Shown one piece after another: positions 8,358 to 19,360 of a DNA stretch of 64,000 nucleotides. Below the pieces are notes generated by a model that was given only the letters and a program-made list of their open reading frames with translations, was not told the DNA's origin and ran no database searches. Origin of the DNA: Bacteroides rodentium JCM 16496 (GTDB lineage: Bacteria > Bacteroidota > Bacteroidia > Bacteroidales > Bacteroidaceae); contig NZ_BAKJ01000018.1 in NCBI RefSeq assembly GCF_000614125.1, forward strand, positions 1-64,000, written 5' to 3'. The position numbers and the translations under genes are program-made. Numbering within the stretch: position 1 is the stretch's first letter; each line of letters starts with the position of its first letter.

Positions 8358-11300
8358 ATGAAAAAACTACTATTAGGTATTGCTGCCGCTTGCCTGGCAG
8401 GTTTTATTTTTGCGCAGGATGCTCCGCTGTGGATGCGTCATAGTGTCATCTCTCCCGATGGGACCACCATTGCTTTTACGTATAAGGGAGACATCTATAC
8501 GGTGCCGGTTGCCGGTGGACGTGCCATGCAGATAACTACCAACCCGCATACGATACGGCTCCGGTATGGAGTCCGGACAGTAAGCAGATTGCTTTTGCTT
8601 CGGACCGTATGGGAAGCCTTGACGTCTACATCGTGTCCAAAGACGGGGGCGAACCACGACGGCTGACTACCCACTCGGGAAGCGAAACACCGCTTGCTTT
8701 TACAGATGCCGGGCATATCTTGTTCTCTGCGGGCATCATGCCGTCTGCCGAGGCTGTTGTCTTTCCTTCCAACGGGCAGTTCAACCAGGTATATCGAGTA
8801 TCAGTGGAGGGAGGGCGCCCGACGATGATTTCGTCCATGCCTATGGAGTGCATCTCCATCAATAAGGAGGGAGCGATGTTGTATCAGGATAAGAAAGGTT
8901 ACGAGGACTACTGGCGTAAACATCACGTATCGCCCATTGCCCGTGACATCTGGATGTATACTCCGGGAAAAGAACCGCAGTACCGCCAGCTGACCACTTT
9001 CGGAGGAGAAGACCGTGAACCGGTTTGGGCTCCTGATGGAGAAACATTCTACTATCTGAGTGAGGAAAACGGCTCTTTCAATATCTACCGACGTACTCCC
9101 GGAGATGCAAAGGCCGTGCAGTTGACGCACTATACCAAAAATCCGGTACGCTATCTCAGTGCCGCTACGGACGGAAGGTTGTGCTATGGATTTGATGGTG
9201 AGATTTACACCCTGCTCCCCGGTGGAGAAGCGCAAAAGGTGAACATCAGCATTGTTTCCGACAGAAACGACAAGGACATTATCCGCCAGATTAAGAGTAG
9301 CGGTGCCACGGAAATGGCAGTGTCTCCGGATGGTAAGGAAGTGGCTTTCGTTTTGCGCGGCGATGTCTACGTCACTTCAGTGGAATATAAGACTACGAAG
9401 CAGATAACGAATACTCCTTGTCAGGAACGTACCGTAGACTTTGCCCCCGATGGCCGGACACTGGTTTATGCTTCCGAACGTGGCGGGCTTTGGCAACTTT
9501 ACACTTCGACGATTGTGCGTAAGGATGAAAAGCTGTTTACCTATGCCACAGAGCTGAAGGAAGAACGCTTGACAAATTCGGATGCCGCTTCTTTCCAACC
9601 CCAATACAGCCCTGACGGTAAAGAGATTGCCTTCCTTGAAAACCGCAGCACCATCCGTGTCATCAATTTGAAGACAAAGGATGTGCGTACCGTTATGGAT
9701 GGCAAGTATCAATACTCTTATTCGGACGGTGACCAGTGGTTCCAGTGGAGTCCGGACAGCAAATGGATTCTTTCGGACTATATCGGTGTAGGTGGATGGA
9801 ACAACAAAGATGTTGTGCTACTGAATGCCGATGGCAAGGGTGAAATGGTGAACCTGACCGAAAGCGGATACAACGATGGCAATGCCAAGTGGGTATTGGG
9901 TGGAAAAGCCATGATTTGGACCAGTGACCGTGCGGGGTATCGCAGCCACGGCAGTTGGGGAGCCGAAGACGATACTTATATCATGTTCTTTGATGCTGAA
10001 GCATACGACCGTTTCTTGATGAACAAGGAAGAATCCGCTTTGCTCGAGGAAGCGGAGAAGGCAGAGAAGGAGGAGAAGGAAAAAGCCGGGAAGAAAGACG
10101 GAAAGGATGCCAAGAAGAAAAAAGAGGATGCCGACAAAGATAAGGAGAAAAAGGTAGAGCCGTTGAAGTTCGACCTCGCAAACCGCTTTGACCGTATTGT
10201 ACGCCTCACCGTCAACTCCTCGCATATGGCAGATGCCATGCTTTCTGCTAAAGGGGATAAACTCTATTATCTGTCTGTTTTCGAGGATGGGTACGATCTT
10301 TGGGAGCACAATCTGAAAGAGAATGTTACAAAGGTTCTTTTGAAGAAAGTAGGTGCAGGCGCTTTGCAGCCTGACAAGGAAGGAAGAATATCTTCCTTTG
10401 TGCCCGCGACGGAATGAAGAAGATAGAGATTGAAGGCAGCAAGATTTCTCCAATTGAATTTGAGGCTTTCTTCGATTACCGCCCTTATGGTGAGCGTGAA
10501 TATATCTTCGACCATATCTGGCAGCAGGTAAATGATAAGTTCTATGTGGCAGACTTGCAAGGTACGGACTGGAATGGATACAAAGAAACCTATAAGCGCT
10601 TCTTGCCTTATATCAACAATAACTACGATTTTGCGGAAATGCTGAGTGAGATGCTGGGTGAATTGAACGGTTCTCATACGGGAGCGCGTTATTATGCTTC
10701 GGGCGCAGCACTTCCTACGGCTGCTTTGGGAGTGTTCTATGATGAAGCTTATGCGGGCGATGGACTGAAGATTAAAGAAATTATAGCTCAGAGTCCATTG
10801 ACGAAGAAAAAGACGGATGTCAAGCCGGGCTGTATTATCGAGAAAGTGGATGGTGTTGTCATTAAGGCCGGTGCTGATTATTTCCCGTTACTCGAAGGTA
10901 AGGCAGGCCGAAAGGTGATTCTCTCGGTCTATGACCCTGCTACCGGAAAGCGGTTTGAAGAAACCTTGAAGCCTATATCTTACGGTGCCCAGAATGAGTT
11001 GTTGTATAAGCGCTGGGTGGAAAACTGCCGCAAGAAGGTGGATGAATATTCCGGCGGGCGCATTGCTTATATTCACATCAAAGGTATGGATAGTCCGAGC
11101 TTCCGTAAGATGTATTCCGACTTGCTGAGCGAGAGTAACCGCAAGAAAGAGGCAGTCGTGGTAGATACCCGCCACAATGGAGGCGGCTGGCTGCACGACG
11201 ATGTGGTGACATTGCTGGGTGGCAAAGAGTATGAACGTTTTGTCCCGCGCGGCCAGTACATCGGTAGCGACCCCTTCAACAAGTGGCTGCAACCTTCGTG

Positions 11301-11622
11301 TATGCTGGTTTGCGAGGATAATTACAGCAATGCCCACGGTACTCCTTTCGTATATAAGACATTGGGAATAGGCAAGCTGGTAGGTGCTCCCGTGGCAGGA
11401 ACCATGACTGCTGTCTGGTGGGAAAGCCAGATCGATCCAAGTATTGTATTCGGTATTCCGCAGGTAGGTTGTGTGGATATGCAGGGCAACTATCTGGAGA
11501 ACCAGACTTTACAGCCGGACATCTTGGTTTATAATGAGCCGGAAGCTGTTTTGAAGGGAGAAGATGCACAGCTGAAAGCGGCGGTGGACCATTTGCTGAA
11601 GGGGTTGCAACAGAAGAGGTAG
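8358..11622 (+). CDS. Tricorn-like S41 protease (frame broken twice)
   Basis: About 1088 residues once two single-base losses are repaired. Order: signal peptide (MKKLLLGIAAACLAGFIFAQ), WD40/PD40-type beta-propeller repeats with S-P-D-G / S-P-D-S-K turns (about residues 30-560, with a Lys/Glu-rich linker), then a PDZ-like region and an S41 protease domain. Tricorn-type catalytic residues are visible: Ser-His in LNGSHTGARY and the likely nucleophile Ser in NYSNAHG. The signal peptide suggests a periplasmic or secreted enzyme. Frame changes lie at about 8546 (CCG-CATAC needs one base to give PAYDTAPVWSPDSK) and about 10384 (GGAAGA needs one A to give EGKNIFLCARDG). Both halves stay conserved, so this is a probable sequence error and not decay. 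Confidence 0.85.
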
Positions 11623-11719
11623 ATGGCAAAATAAAACCTGTTTTCTTGATGTCACTCTCACTGCTGTCACTTTTTCCTTCTGTCCCTTTATTCATCGGTA
11701 TTTGAATGGTGAGTGAGAA

Positions 11720-11767
11720 CAAATAACAAGGGTGAGGACAAAATTTTGCCCTCACCCTTGTTATTTG
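11720..11767. terminator. Bidirectional terminator between convergent genes
   Basis: Palindrome of about 24 bp per arm with one mismatch (CAAATAACAAGGGTGAGG… and its complement, centre CAAAATTTTG). It lies between the protease (+) and nadK (-). Confidence 0.8.
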
Positions 11768-11876
11768 CCGTTTTCCCGTCTATTTCTCTTCCCAAAAGCA
11801 TCTTTGCAGTATAGGAAGTGGTAAACTGATGAATAGGTTTATGAGTTTATTATCAATGCATTACATTTACAACGTT

Positions 11877-12020
11877 GTTACATTCTTATGTAAAAGACGT
11901 TACACACCGGGGAAAGACTCTTTACACACCGGGGTAAAGGCCGTTACACACCGGGGTAAAGGTAGTTACATCCTGGGGTAAATGGAGTTCCCCGCTGAGG
12001 TAAATAGGTTATCCTGCTGG
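11877..12020. repeat. Degenerate 22-bp tandem repeat
   Basis: GTTACA-like units start at 11877, 11899, 11921, 11943, 11965 and 11987 (exact 22-bp steps), then 12008. The best units read GTTACACACCGGGGTAAAGG; the flanks decay. It lies 22-165 bp downstream of the nadK stop. Confidence 0.85.
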
Positions 12021-12041
12021 AGTGAATGAAGTGATATAGGC

Positions 12042-12911
12042 TTATCTGATGTCTGCCCCCCACATCATTTTATTGCGAAGGGTATCAAAGAAAATATGGT
12101 TGAACCGTTTCACTACCTTTATGCTATAGTCGGCACGTGAGATGTGCAACTGGGTCGTTTCTTTGCAGGACTCGCTACGGCCGTCGATGGCAACCAAGAA
12201 GTTGTGGCTGCGGCTTTCCACATCAAGTGTAATTTCCCAGTCGTCACAAATGACGATGGGACGGACGTTGAGGCTGTGTGGAGCCACCGGGGTGATGGCA
12301 ATGGTTTTACTGTGGGGCACAATGACCGGACCGCCGACGCTGAGTGAGTAGGCGGTGGAACCGGTAGGTGTGGAGACAACCAGGCCGTCAGCTTGATAGG
12401 TGGTCAACGGAGCGCCATTGATGGCGGCGTGGATACTGATCATGGACGAACTGTCCCGCTTCAATACGGCTATCTCATTGAGGGCGTAAGGGGATTGCAT
12501 CAAGCGTTCATCGTCGCACCTCAGTTGCAGTACACTACGCTCTTCCACCTTATAGTGGTTGTTGTAGATTTCATCGAAGGTCTCTTCCATCTCTTCCGGT
12601 GAGATGTCGGCAAGGAAACCCAGCCGGCCGGTATTGATGCCCAATATGGGGATATTCTTCTTTCCTACACGGCTGGCTGCTTTCAGGAAAGTGCCGTCGC
12701 CACCGATGCTGATAACCATGTCGGCACAGAAATCATCTCCGTCAAACAATTCGGCGTCAGGTATGTTTAAATGTAAATCGGTAGTCAGGAAGTGATGGAA
12801 TTCCCGGCAGATGCAGAGCTGTGCATTATGCTGTCCGAGCAACCGGAAGAGGTTTTCTGCATGCGAGGATTTCTTTGCTTGGTAGGTATTTCCGAATATG
12901 GCAAATTTCAT
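12042..12911 (-). CDS. nadK: NAD kinase
   Basis: 289 residues from the ATG at 12911 (MKFAIFGN); the 9-codon upstream extension is not family-like. It phosphorylates NAD to NADP in the cytoplasm. The GGDGT motif is at residues 70-74 and the NAD-binding [12 protein letters not shown] and NEIAV motifs follow, all intact. Length is normal. It is divergent from pdxJ with about 100 bp between starts, and its 3' end faces the protease gene across a bidirectional terminator. Confidence 0.97.
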   Translation of the reverse strand: MKFAIFGNTYQAKKSSHAENLFRLLGQHNAQLCICREFHHFLTTDLHLNIPDAELFDGDDFCADMVISIGGDGTFLKAASRVGKKNIPILGINTGRLGFLADISPEEMEETFDEIYNNHYKVEERSVLQLRCDDERLMQSPYALNEIAVLKRDSSSMISIHAAINGAPLTTYQADGLVVSTPTGSTAYSLSVGGPVIVPHSKTIAITPVAPHSLNVRPIVICDDWEITLDVESRSHNFLVAIDGRSESCKETTQLHISRADYSIKVVKRFNHIFFDTLRNKMMWGADIR

Positions 12912-12986
12912 AATCAATTCTGTTGGATTGAAGTGCAAAGATGCTATTTTTTTCTCAGAATGCTGCCAATATATAACTATTATTTG

Positions 12987-12994
12987 TACTTTTG
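12987..12994 (+). promoter_or_regulatory. -7 box of the pdxJ-exbB-exbD-tonB operon
   Basis: TACTTTTG, 22 bp before the pdxJ ATG at 13016, implies a very short leader. Confidence 0.5.
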
Positions 12995-13015
12995 TCCCAA
13001 ACTATAAACCGAATT

Positions 13016-13729
13016 ATGACTAGATTAAGCGTTAATATAAATAAGGTGGCAACGCTGCGCAATGCCCGTGGAGGTGATGTCCCGAATGTTGTGAAGGTAG
13101 CGCTGGATTGTGAAGACTTTGGTGCTGATGGCATTACGGTGCATCCCCGTCCTGACGAGAGGCATATCCGCCGTAAGGATGTATATGATTTGCGGCCGTT
13201 GCTGCGGACAGAGTTCAATATCGAGGGTTATCCTACACCCGAATTTATGGATTTGGTCTTGAAGGTGAAACCGCATCAGGTAACTTTGGTGCCCGACAGC
13301 CCTACACAGCTGACTTCAAACGCAGGCTGGGATACCAAGACCCATTTTGACTTCTTGAACGAAGTGTTGGATGAGTTCAACAATGCTGGTATCCGTACTT
13401 CCGTATTTGTTTCCACCGATGCCGAAATGATAGAATATGCTGCCAAAGCCGGTGCCGACCGCGTGGAGCTATATACGGAACCTTATGCTACGGCTTATCC
13501 CAAAGGACGGGAAGCGGCTGTAGCTCCTTTTGTCGAGGCTGCCAAGGTGGCCCGCAGCTTAGGTCTGGGGCTGAATGCCGGACATGATCTGAGTCTGGTG
13601 AATCTGAATTATTTTTATCAAAACATTCCGTGGCTGGACGAGGTATCCATCGGGCATGCGCTGATTAGTGACGCGTTGTATCTGGGATTGGAGCGTACGG
13701 TCAAGGAATATAAAAACTGTCTTCGCTGA
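13016..13729 (+). CDS. pdxJ: Pyridoxine 5'-phosphate synthase
   Basis: 237 residues from the ATG at 13016 ([19 protein letters not shown]). It condenses 1-deoxyxylulose 5-phosphate with 3-amino-2-oxopropyl phosphate to make pyridoxine 5'-phosphate. Family motifs are clear: [28 protein letters not shown], the catalytic Glu in TEPYA, and [11 protein letters not shown] near the C-terminus. The TGA overlaps the exbB start (TGATG), so it heads a coupled operon with the TonB energising genes, as is usual in Bacteroides. Confidence 0.97.
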   Translation: MTRLSVNINKVATLRNARGGDVPNVVKVALDCEDFGADGITVHPRPDERHIRRKDVYDLRPLLRTEFNIEGYPTPEFMDLVLKVKPHQVTLVPDSPTQLTSNAGWDTKTHFDFLNEVLDEFNNAGIRTSVFVSTDAEMIEYAAKAGADRVELYTEPYATAYPKGREAAVAPFVEAAKVARSLGLGLNAGHDLSLVNLNYFYQNIPWLDEVSIGHALISDALYLGLERTVKEYKNCLR

Positions 13730-14444
13730 TGAATGTAATGTTGTTATTGGCCCAAGTGGCTCCGGCACTGACTGACTCTATTGCAGGTGCCAATCCGGTA
13801 CTGACACAAGTAAACGCTTCCGACGAAATGAATTTATGGAGCATGGCCATCAAAGGTGGCTGGATTATGATTGTCTTGGGTTTGATGTCCGTACTTTGTT
13901 TCTACATCTTGTTTGAACGTAATTATGTTATCCGGAAGGCGGGGAAAGAAGACCCTCAGTTCATGGATAAAATAAAGGATTATATTTTGGGTGGGGAATT
14001 GAAAGCTGCCATTGCTTATTGTCGCAGTGTGGATACTCCCTCGGCCCGTATGATTGAAAAGGTATCAGCCGTTTGGGACGCCCGGTGAACGATGTGCAGG
14101 CTGCCATCGAGAATGTGGGTAATATTGAGGTTGCCAAACTGGAGAAGGGAATGACGATTATGGCCACGATTTCCGGTGGCGCTCCTATGCTAGGCTTCCT
14201 TGGCACGGTGACGGGTATGGTACGTGCATTTTGGCAAATGGCAAATGCCGGAAATAATATTGATATAACGTTGCTTTCCGGTGGTATTTATGAGGCGATG
14301 ATTACTACGGTGGGCGGTTTGATAGTCGGTATCATAGCTATGTTTGCCTACAATTACCTGGTGACATTGATAGATGGCGTGGTCAACAAGATGGAAGCCA
14401 AGACAATGGCATTCATGGATTTGTTGAACGAACCGGCGAAATGA
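13729..14444 (+). CDS. exbB: MotA/TolQ/ExbB proton channel (one frame break)
   Basis: About 238 residues after repair. It is the inner-membrane proton channel that, with ExbD and TonB, energises TonB-dependent outer-membrane receptors such as the SusC protein in this window. Membrane segments are at about residues 40-62, and two more lie after residue 140 in the ISGGAPMLGFLGTVTGMVRAF and IYEAMITTVGGLIVGI regions. The reading frame breaks at about 14061; adding a G to AAAAGG gives IEKGISRLGRPVND and joins both parts. The break falls in an essential-type gene, so a sequence error is likelier than a pseudogene. Its start overlaps the pdxJ stop. Confidence 0.9.
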
Positions 14445-14478
14445 TTAATTAAAGAATTAAGAATTAAAACTTAAAGGC

Positions 14479-14889
14479 GTGTTAAAACGTAGAGCTAAAA
14501 TATCACCCAATTTCAGTATGGCGTCCATGACGGACCTGATTTTCCTGCTGCTGATTTTCTTTATGATAACATCTACCATGGTATCGCCCAATGCTATCAA
14601 GGTACTGCTGCCGCAGGGAAAGCAACAGACTTCTGCAAAGCCTTTGACAAGAGTCATCATAGATAAGAATCTGAATTATTATGCTGCTTTTGGCAATGAC
14701 AAGGAACTGTCTCTGACGCTTGAAGAATTGACTCCTTTCCTACAATCGTGTGCGGAGAGGGAGCCTGAAATGTATATAGCTTTGTATGCTGACGAAACAG
14801 TGCCTTACCGGGAAATCGTGAAGGTGCTGAACATTGCAAACGAGAATAAATTCAAGATGGTGCTGGCTACACGACCACCGGAAAACTAA
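14479..14889 (+). CDS. exbD: ExbD/TolR biopolymer transport protein
   Basis: 136 residues from a GTG at 14479. One N-terminal membrane segment (about residues 18-35, SMTDLIFLLLIFFMI) contains the conserved Asp that carries protons in ExbD/TolR; a periplasmic domain follows. It works with ExbB and TonB. It is separated from exbB by a 34-bp A/T spacer. Many Bacteroides carry two exbD genes here; only one is present. Confidence 0.93.
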   Translation: MLKRRAKISPNFSMASMTDLIFLLLIFFMITSTMVSPNAIKVLLPQGKQQTSAKPLTRVIIDKNLNYYAAFGNDKELSLTLEELTPFLQSCAEREPEMYIALYADETVPYREIVKVLNIANENKFKMVLATRPPEN

Positions 14890-14923
14890 ATCGTACATTG
14901 TACATGGCTAAATTGTAAATGCA

Positions 14924-15742
14924 ATGGTGAATCGGAAGAAGAAAGGAAAATATATAGGTATGGCAGGTGCACTTGTGGTGCATGTTGCCATTATTGCCCT
15001 TCTGATACTGGTAGGATTCACACCGCCGGAACCCTCGGAAGAAGGCGGTGTACCCGTTATGCTGGGAGAGGTGCCCGATGCACTGGGCGCTGCCGACCCT
15101 TCTTTGGTAAAGGTGGATGTCATGCCGGAGGAAACCGCTCCTCAGGTGCAGGAAACGGTGGAGCAGGACATCATTACGCAGGAAACTGAAGAAACCGTTG
15201 CCATAAAGCCCAAAGCCGAACCCAAGAAAAAGGAGGAGGTGAAGAAACCGGAAAAGACGGAAGCCGAAAAAGCGGAAGAGGCCCGCAAACTGGCAGCGGC
15301 AAAAGCCGAACGGGAACGTAAGGAAGCCGAGGAAGCTGCCCGTAAACGGGTAGCTGGCGCTTTTGGCAAAGGTGCCCAAATGGGTAGTAAAGGCGATACG
15401 GAAGGCGAAGGTATTCAAGGAAGTCCTACGGGAAATGCTCCGTCCGGAGCCACTTCGGGTACGGGAGGCTACGGCTCGTTTAATTTGGGCGGACGTTCTC
15501 TTGGTGAGGGCGGATTGCCGCGGCCGGTATATAATGTGCAGGATGAAGGTAGGGTTGTGGTGACCATCACAGTGAACCCTGCCGGACATGTGATAGCAAC
15601 CAGCATCAACCGCCAGACCAATACCGTCAATCCCGCATTACGGAAAGCGGCGGAGGATGCTGCCAAGAAAGCCCGTTTCAACGTGGTAAGCGGCTTGAAC
15701 AATCAGACGGGAACAATAACGTATTATTTTAATCTAAAATAA
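14924..15742 (+). CDS. TonB-family energy transducer
   Basis: 272 residues. A short basic cytoplasmic start, a membrane segment at residues 13-32, then a long Pro/Glu/Lys-rich stretch (about 70-150, with K-P-K-A-E-P-K-K repeats) that spans the periplasm, a Gly-rich hinge, and a C-terminal TonB domain (about 205-272) with GRVVVTITVNPAGHV and ending YYFNLK. It transmits the proton motive force from ExbB/ExbD to outer-membrane receptors. It is the third gene of the coupled set. Confidence 0.92.
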   Translation: MVNRKKKGKYIGMAGALVVHVAIIALLILVGFTPPEPSEEGGVPVMLGEVPDALGAADPSLVKVDVMPEETAPQVQETVEQDIITQETEETVAIKPKAEPKKKEEVKKPEKTEAEKAEEARKLAAAKAERERKEAEEAARKRVAGAFGKGAQMGSKGDTEGEGIQGSPTGNAPSGATSGTGGYGSFNLGGRSLGEGGLPRPVYNVQDEGRVVVTITVNPAGHVIATSINRQTNTVNPALRKAAEDAAKKARFNVVSGLNNQTGTITYYFNLK

Positions 15743-15756
15743 GAGGAGGAACAATT

Positions 15757-16311
15757 ATGGGTACAGTTTATGTTTTTTTTGCCGACGGATTTGAAGAAAT
15801 AGAAGCTTTTACTTCTGTGGATGTGATGAGACGCGCCGGACTGAACGTAGAAATGGTGACGGTAACCCCTGATGAAATAGTGACGGGAGCACACGATGTT
15901 CCGGTCTTGTGCGATAAGAATGTAGTGAACTGCGACTTCTTTGATGCAGAGCTTGTATTATTGCCTGGCGGTATGCCGGGTGCGTCCACTTTGGAGAAGT
16001 GTGGCGAACTGCGTAATCTGGTACTGCGTTTTGCCCAAGAGCAGAAACCGATTGCTGCTATTTGTGCGGCTCCTATGGTATTGGGTAAGCTGGGATTGCT
16101 GAAAGGCAAGAAGGCTACTTGCTATCCCGGCTTTGAACAATATCTGGAAGGTGCCGAATGTACGGGTGCTCCGGTAGAAAGAGACGGCAATATCATCACT
16201 GGCAAAGGACCGGGCGCTGCCATGGAGTTTGCATTGGCCGTAGTGGAGCTGTTGCAAGGCAAAGAGAAGGTGCAGGAACTGAAAGAAGCTATGTGCGTAA
16301 CAGATTTATGA
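15757..16311 (+). CDS. DJ-1/PfpI (ThiJ-type) family protein
   Basis: 184 residues, full length. It has the DJ-1 fold signature: FADGFEEIEA at the N-terminus with the conserved acidic residue, LLPGGMPG, and the nucleophile elbow AAICAAPMVLG with Cys at about residue 106. Proteins of this type act as protein or glyoxal deglycases or redox-responsive chaperones; the exact activity cannot be read from sequence. It follows tonB by 14 bp and probably shares its transcript. Confidence 0.92.
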   Translation: MGTVYVFFADGFEEIEAFTSVDVMRRAGLNVEMVTVTPDEIVTGAHDVPVLCDKNVVNCDFFDAELVLLPGGMPGASTLEKCGELRNLVLRFAQEQKPIAAICAAPMVLGKLGLLKGKKATCYPGFEQYLEGAECTGAPVERDGNIITGKGPGAAMEFALAVVELLQGKEKVQELKEAMCVTDL

Positions 16312-16314
16312 TTT

Positions 16315-16345
16315 TAAATCATAAATCATAAATCATAAATCATAA
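16315..16345. repeat. (AAATCATA)n simple repeat
   Basis: About four tandem copies of an 8-bp unit fill the spacer between the DJ-1 gene and ispD. Confidence 0.85.
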
Positions 16346-17019
16346 ATGCTTCAGTATGCTCTGATTGTTGCCGGTGGTAAGGGTTTGCGCATGGGGACCG
16401 AACTCCCCAAACAGTTTCTCCCGATAGGGGGAAACCTGTTTTGATGCGCACTCTGGAGGCGTTTTATGACTACAATGCTGAGATACGGATAATATTGGTG
16501 CTTCCCCACAGCCAGCAGGATTACTGGAAGCAGCTGTGCAGGGAGTACCGTTTTTCATTGCCGCATGCCATTGCAGATGGGGGGGAGACGCGGTTCCACT
16601 CCGTAAAGAACGGTTTGGCTTTGGTCAAGACACCAGCTTTGGTCGGTGTGCACGATGGGGTGCGCCCGTTCGTGGCCCGGGAAGTGATTGCACGCTGTTA
16701 TGACTTGGCGGCCGAGAAAAAGGCCGTAATTCCGGTAATCGGTGTGGTGGAGACCGTTCGCCGTATGGAAGGGGAAGGCAGTGTGACTGTCGGCAGGGAT
16801 GATTATAGATTGGTGCAGACTCCCCAGGTTTTTGATGCGGAACTGCTGAAAGCGGCATACGAGCAGCCTTATACACCCCATTTTACCGATGATGCTTCTG
16901 TGGTGGAGGCATTGGGCGTATCTGTCTTTTTGACGCCGGGAAATCGGGAAAACATTAAAATAACCACTCCTTTTGATTTAAAAATAGCCACAGCTCTGAT
17001 AGGTTCATGTTCGATTTAG
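16346..17019 (+). CDS. ispD: 2-C-methyl-D-erythritol 4-phosphate cytidylyltransferase (one frame break)
   Basis: About 224 residues after repair. It couples CTP to methylerythritol phosphate in the non-mevalonate isoprenoid pathway. The CTP-binding loop [10 protein letters not shown] is at residues 8-17, followed by [10 protein letters not shown]; later HDGVRPF, QTPQVF, the DDASVVE metal site and [10 protein letters not shown] are all present. The frame breaks at about 16432 in GGGGGAAACC; one more A restores [13 protein letters not shown]. It overlaps recG by 13 bp. Confidence 0.93.
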
Positions 17020-19103
17020 CCACGCGTGACATAAAATATTTGTCGGGCGTCGGGCCGCAGCGTGCTTCGGTGCTCAATAAGGAATTGGGCATTTACTCCT
17101 TGCACGATTTGCTATATTACTTTCCATATAAATATGTAGACCGCAGTCGGATTTATTATATTCAGGAGATCGATGGGACGATGCCCTATATTCAGCTGAA
17201 AGGTGAAATACTAAGTTTTGAGACGGCTGGAGAAGGGCGCCAGCGCAGGTTGATTGCCCATTTCTCGGACGGTACGGGGGTGGTGGACCTGGTTTGGTTT
17301 CAGGGCATCAAATATTTGGTAGGGAAGTATAAAGTGCATCAGGAATATATTGTGTTCGGAAAACCGACCTTCTTCAATGGTAGAATCAATATGGCTCATC
17401 CGGATATAGACTCTGCTTCGGATTTGAAATTGTCGTCCATGGGGTTACAACCTTATTATAATACGACTGAAAAGATGAAACGGAGTTCTCTCAATTCGCA
17501 TGCCATCGAGAAGATGATGAATACGGTGGTGCAGCAGTTGCGTGAGCCGTTGCCCGAGACTCTTTCTCCTGCTATACTTGCCGAGCATCATCTGATGCCG
17601 TTGACGGAAGCTTTGGTCAATATACACTTTCCCGCTAATCCGGATTTATTGCGTAAGGCACAGTATCGGCTGAAGTTTGAGGAGCTCTTTTACGTACAGT
17701 TGAATATCCTGAGGTATGCAAAAGACCGTCAGCGGAAATATCGCGGTTATGTTTTTGAACGGGTGGGGGAAGTGTTCAATACCTTCTACTCCCGTAATCT
17801 TCCTTTTGAACTGACCAATGCACAGAAGCGGGTATTGAAGGAAATCCGTAAGGATGTAGGCTCAGGAAAGCAGATGAACCGCTTGTTGCAGGGGGATGTG
17901 GGAAGTGGAAAGACGCTTGTCGCACTGATGAGTATGTTGATGGCGCTCGATAATGGTTTTCAGGCATGCATGATGGCACCTACCGAGATTTTGGCAAACC
18001 AGCACTATGAAACCATCCGTGAGCTGCTGTATGGAATGGAGGTACGTGTGGAGCTGTTGACCGGTTCTGTCAAGGGCAAGCGGCGCGAAGCTATCCTTGC
18101 CGGTTTGTTGACGGGAGACATACATATATTAATAGGTACCCATGCCGTTATTGAAGATACGGTGAATTTTGCTTCGCTCGGTTTGGTTGTGATTGACGAG
18201 CAGCATCGTTTCGGTGTGGCCCAACGGGCACGCCTGTGGACAAAGAATGTACAACCTCCCCATGTATTGGTGATGACGGCAACCCCGATTCCCCGTACAT
18301 TGGCAATGACGCTTTATGGCGACCTGGATGTGTCTGTTATCGATGAATTGCCTCCCGGACGTAAACCGATTGTCACTCTTCATCAGTTTGATAGCCGTCG
18401 GATAAGTTTATATCAGTCCATGCACAAACAGATTGCCGAAGGCCGGCAGGTCTATATTGTCTACCCGCTGATTAAGGAAAGCGAAAAGATTGACTTAAAA
18501 AACCTTGAAGAAGGGTATCTGCATGTTTGTGAAGAGTTTCCCGAGTGTAGGGTTTGCAAGGTGCATGGAAAGATGAAACCTACTGAAAAGGATGCTCAAA
18601 TGCAGTTGTTCGTATCCGGCGAGGCACAGATAATGGTGGCTACCACCGTGATTGAGGTAGGTGTAAATGTACCCAACGCTTCGGTGATGGTGATTGAGAA
18701 CGCCGAGCGTTTCGGGCTGTCCCAGCTTCATCAGCTTCGGGGACGTGTAGGACGTGGAGCCGACCAGTCCTATTGTATCCTGGTTACCGGCTACAAGTTG
18801 GCGGAGGATACAAGGAAGCGTTTGGAGATAATGGTGCGGACTAATGACGGCTTTGAAATAGCGGAAGCAGACTTGAAACTGCGTGGTCCTGGAGATTTGG
18901 AAGGGACACAGCAGAGCGGCATTGCTTTCGACCTGAAGATTGCCGATATAGCCCGTGACGGACAATTGCTGCAATATGTCCGTGAAGTAGCGCAAACGGT
19001 GGTGGATGCAGACCCGCATGGCATGTTGCCTGAGAACGAGGTCTTGTGGCGGCAACTGAAAGCGTTGAGAAAAACGAACGTTAATTGGGCTGCCATTAGC
19101 TGA
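17007..19103 (+). CDS. recG: ATP-dependent DNA helicase RecG
   Basis: 698 residues, full length. It regresses stalled forks and branch-migrates Holliday junctions. The N-terminal wedge/OB domain occupies about residues 1-250. Motor motifs are [11 protein letters not shown] (Walker A, about 295), [20 protein letters not shown] (DExH), [13 protein letters not shown], then [14 protein letters not shown] and QLRGRVGRG in the second RecA lobe, and the RecG C-terminal region. Its start lies inside the end of ispD. Confidence 0.98.
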   Translation: MFDLATRDIKYLSGVGPQRASVLNKELGIYSLHDLLYYFPYKYVDRSRIYYIQEIDGTMPYIQLKGEILSFETAGEGRQRRLIAHFSDGTGVVDLVWFQGIKYLVGKYKVHQEYIVFGKPTFFNGRINMAHPDIDSASDLKLSSMGLQPYYNTTEKMKRSSLNSHAIEKMMNTVVQQLREPLPETLSPAILAEHHLMPLTEALVNIHFPANPDLLRKAQYRLKFEELFYVQLNILRYAKDRQRKYRGYVFERVGEVFNTFYSRNLPFELTNAQKRVLKEIRKDVGSGKQMNRLLQGDVGSGKTLVALMSMLMALDNGFQACMMAPTEILANQHYETIRELLYGMEVRVELLTGSVKGKRREAILAGLLTGDIHILIGTHAVIEDTVNFASLGLVVIDEQHRFGVAQRARLWTKNVQPPHVLVMTATPIPRTLAMTLYGDLDVSVIDELPPGRKPIVTLHQFDSRRISLYQSMHKQIAEGRQVYIVYPLIKESEKIDLKNLEEGYLHVCEEFPECRVCKVHGKMKPTEKDAQMQLFVSGEAQIMVATTVIEVGVNVPNASVMVIENAERFGLSQLHQLRGRVGRGADQSYCILVTGYKLAEDTRKRLEIMVRTNDGFEIAEADLKLRGPGDLEGTQQSGIAFDLKIADIARDGQLLQYVREVAQTVVDADPHGMLPENEVLWRQLKALRKTNVNWAAIS

Positions 19104-19360
19104 AAAAACGGTTAAACATGCACTTTTGTTGCATTTTATGTTGTAAAACATGTTTGCTTGTAAATCTCCTATCCATAGGGCATTAAGGCATCTTTGCGGG
19201 CTTTACAGTACCCTCCTCTTCGAAAAAATAGTTAATGACTGATGTCGTTTTTCAGAGAGAAATGTTACCTTTGGGAGAATTTTTGAAAATCAATCTGGAT
19301 ATTCGCGTAGAACAGGTGGTGTTTGATTTGCCGAGATGCTTGCAACGGATATCAAAATGA
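19104..19360. other. Intergenic region between recG and the M23 gene
   Basis: Holds an ACATG-flanked hairpin near 19136-19151 and a TACCTTTG at 19266-19273 that fits the -7 consensus for the peptidase gene. No gene seen. Confidence 0.4.

Noticed and set aside
11877-12020. CRISPR array
   Set aside because: Units are contiguous and drift steadily; there are no unique spacers, no conserved repeat of 25-40 bp and no cas genes. The same reasoning applies to the tracts at 33752, 47619 and 55981.
13729-14444. Programmed frameshift in exbB (and likewise in tpiA, dnaG, ispD)
   Set aside because: No slippery heptamer with a downstream structure is seen, the break sites differ in sequence, and all are explained by single missing bases.
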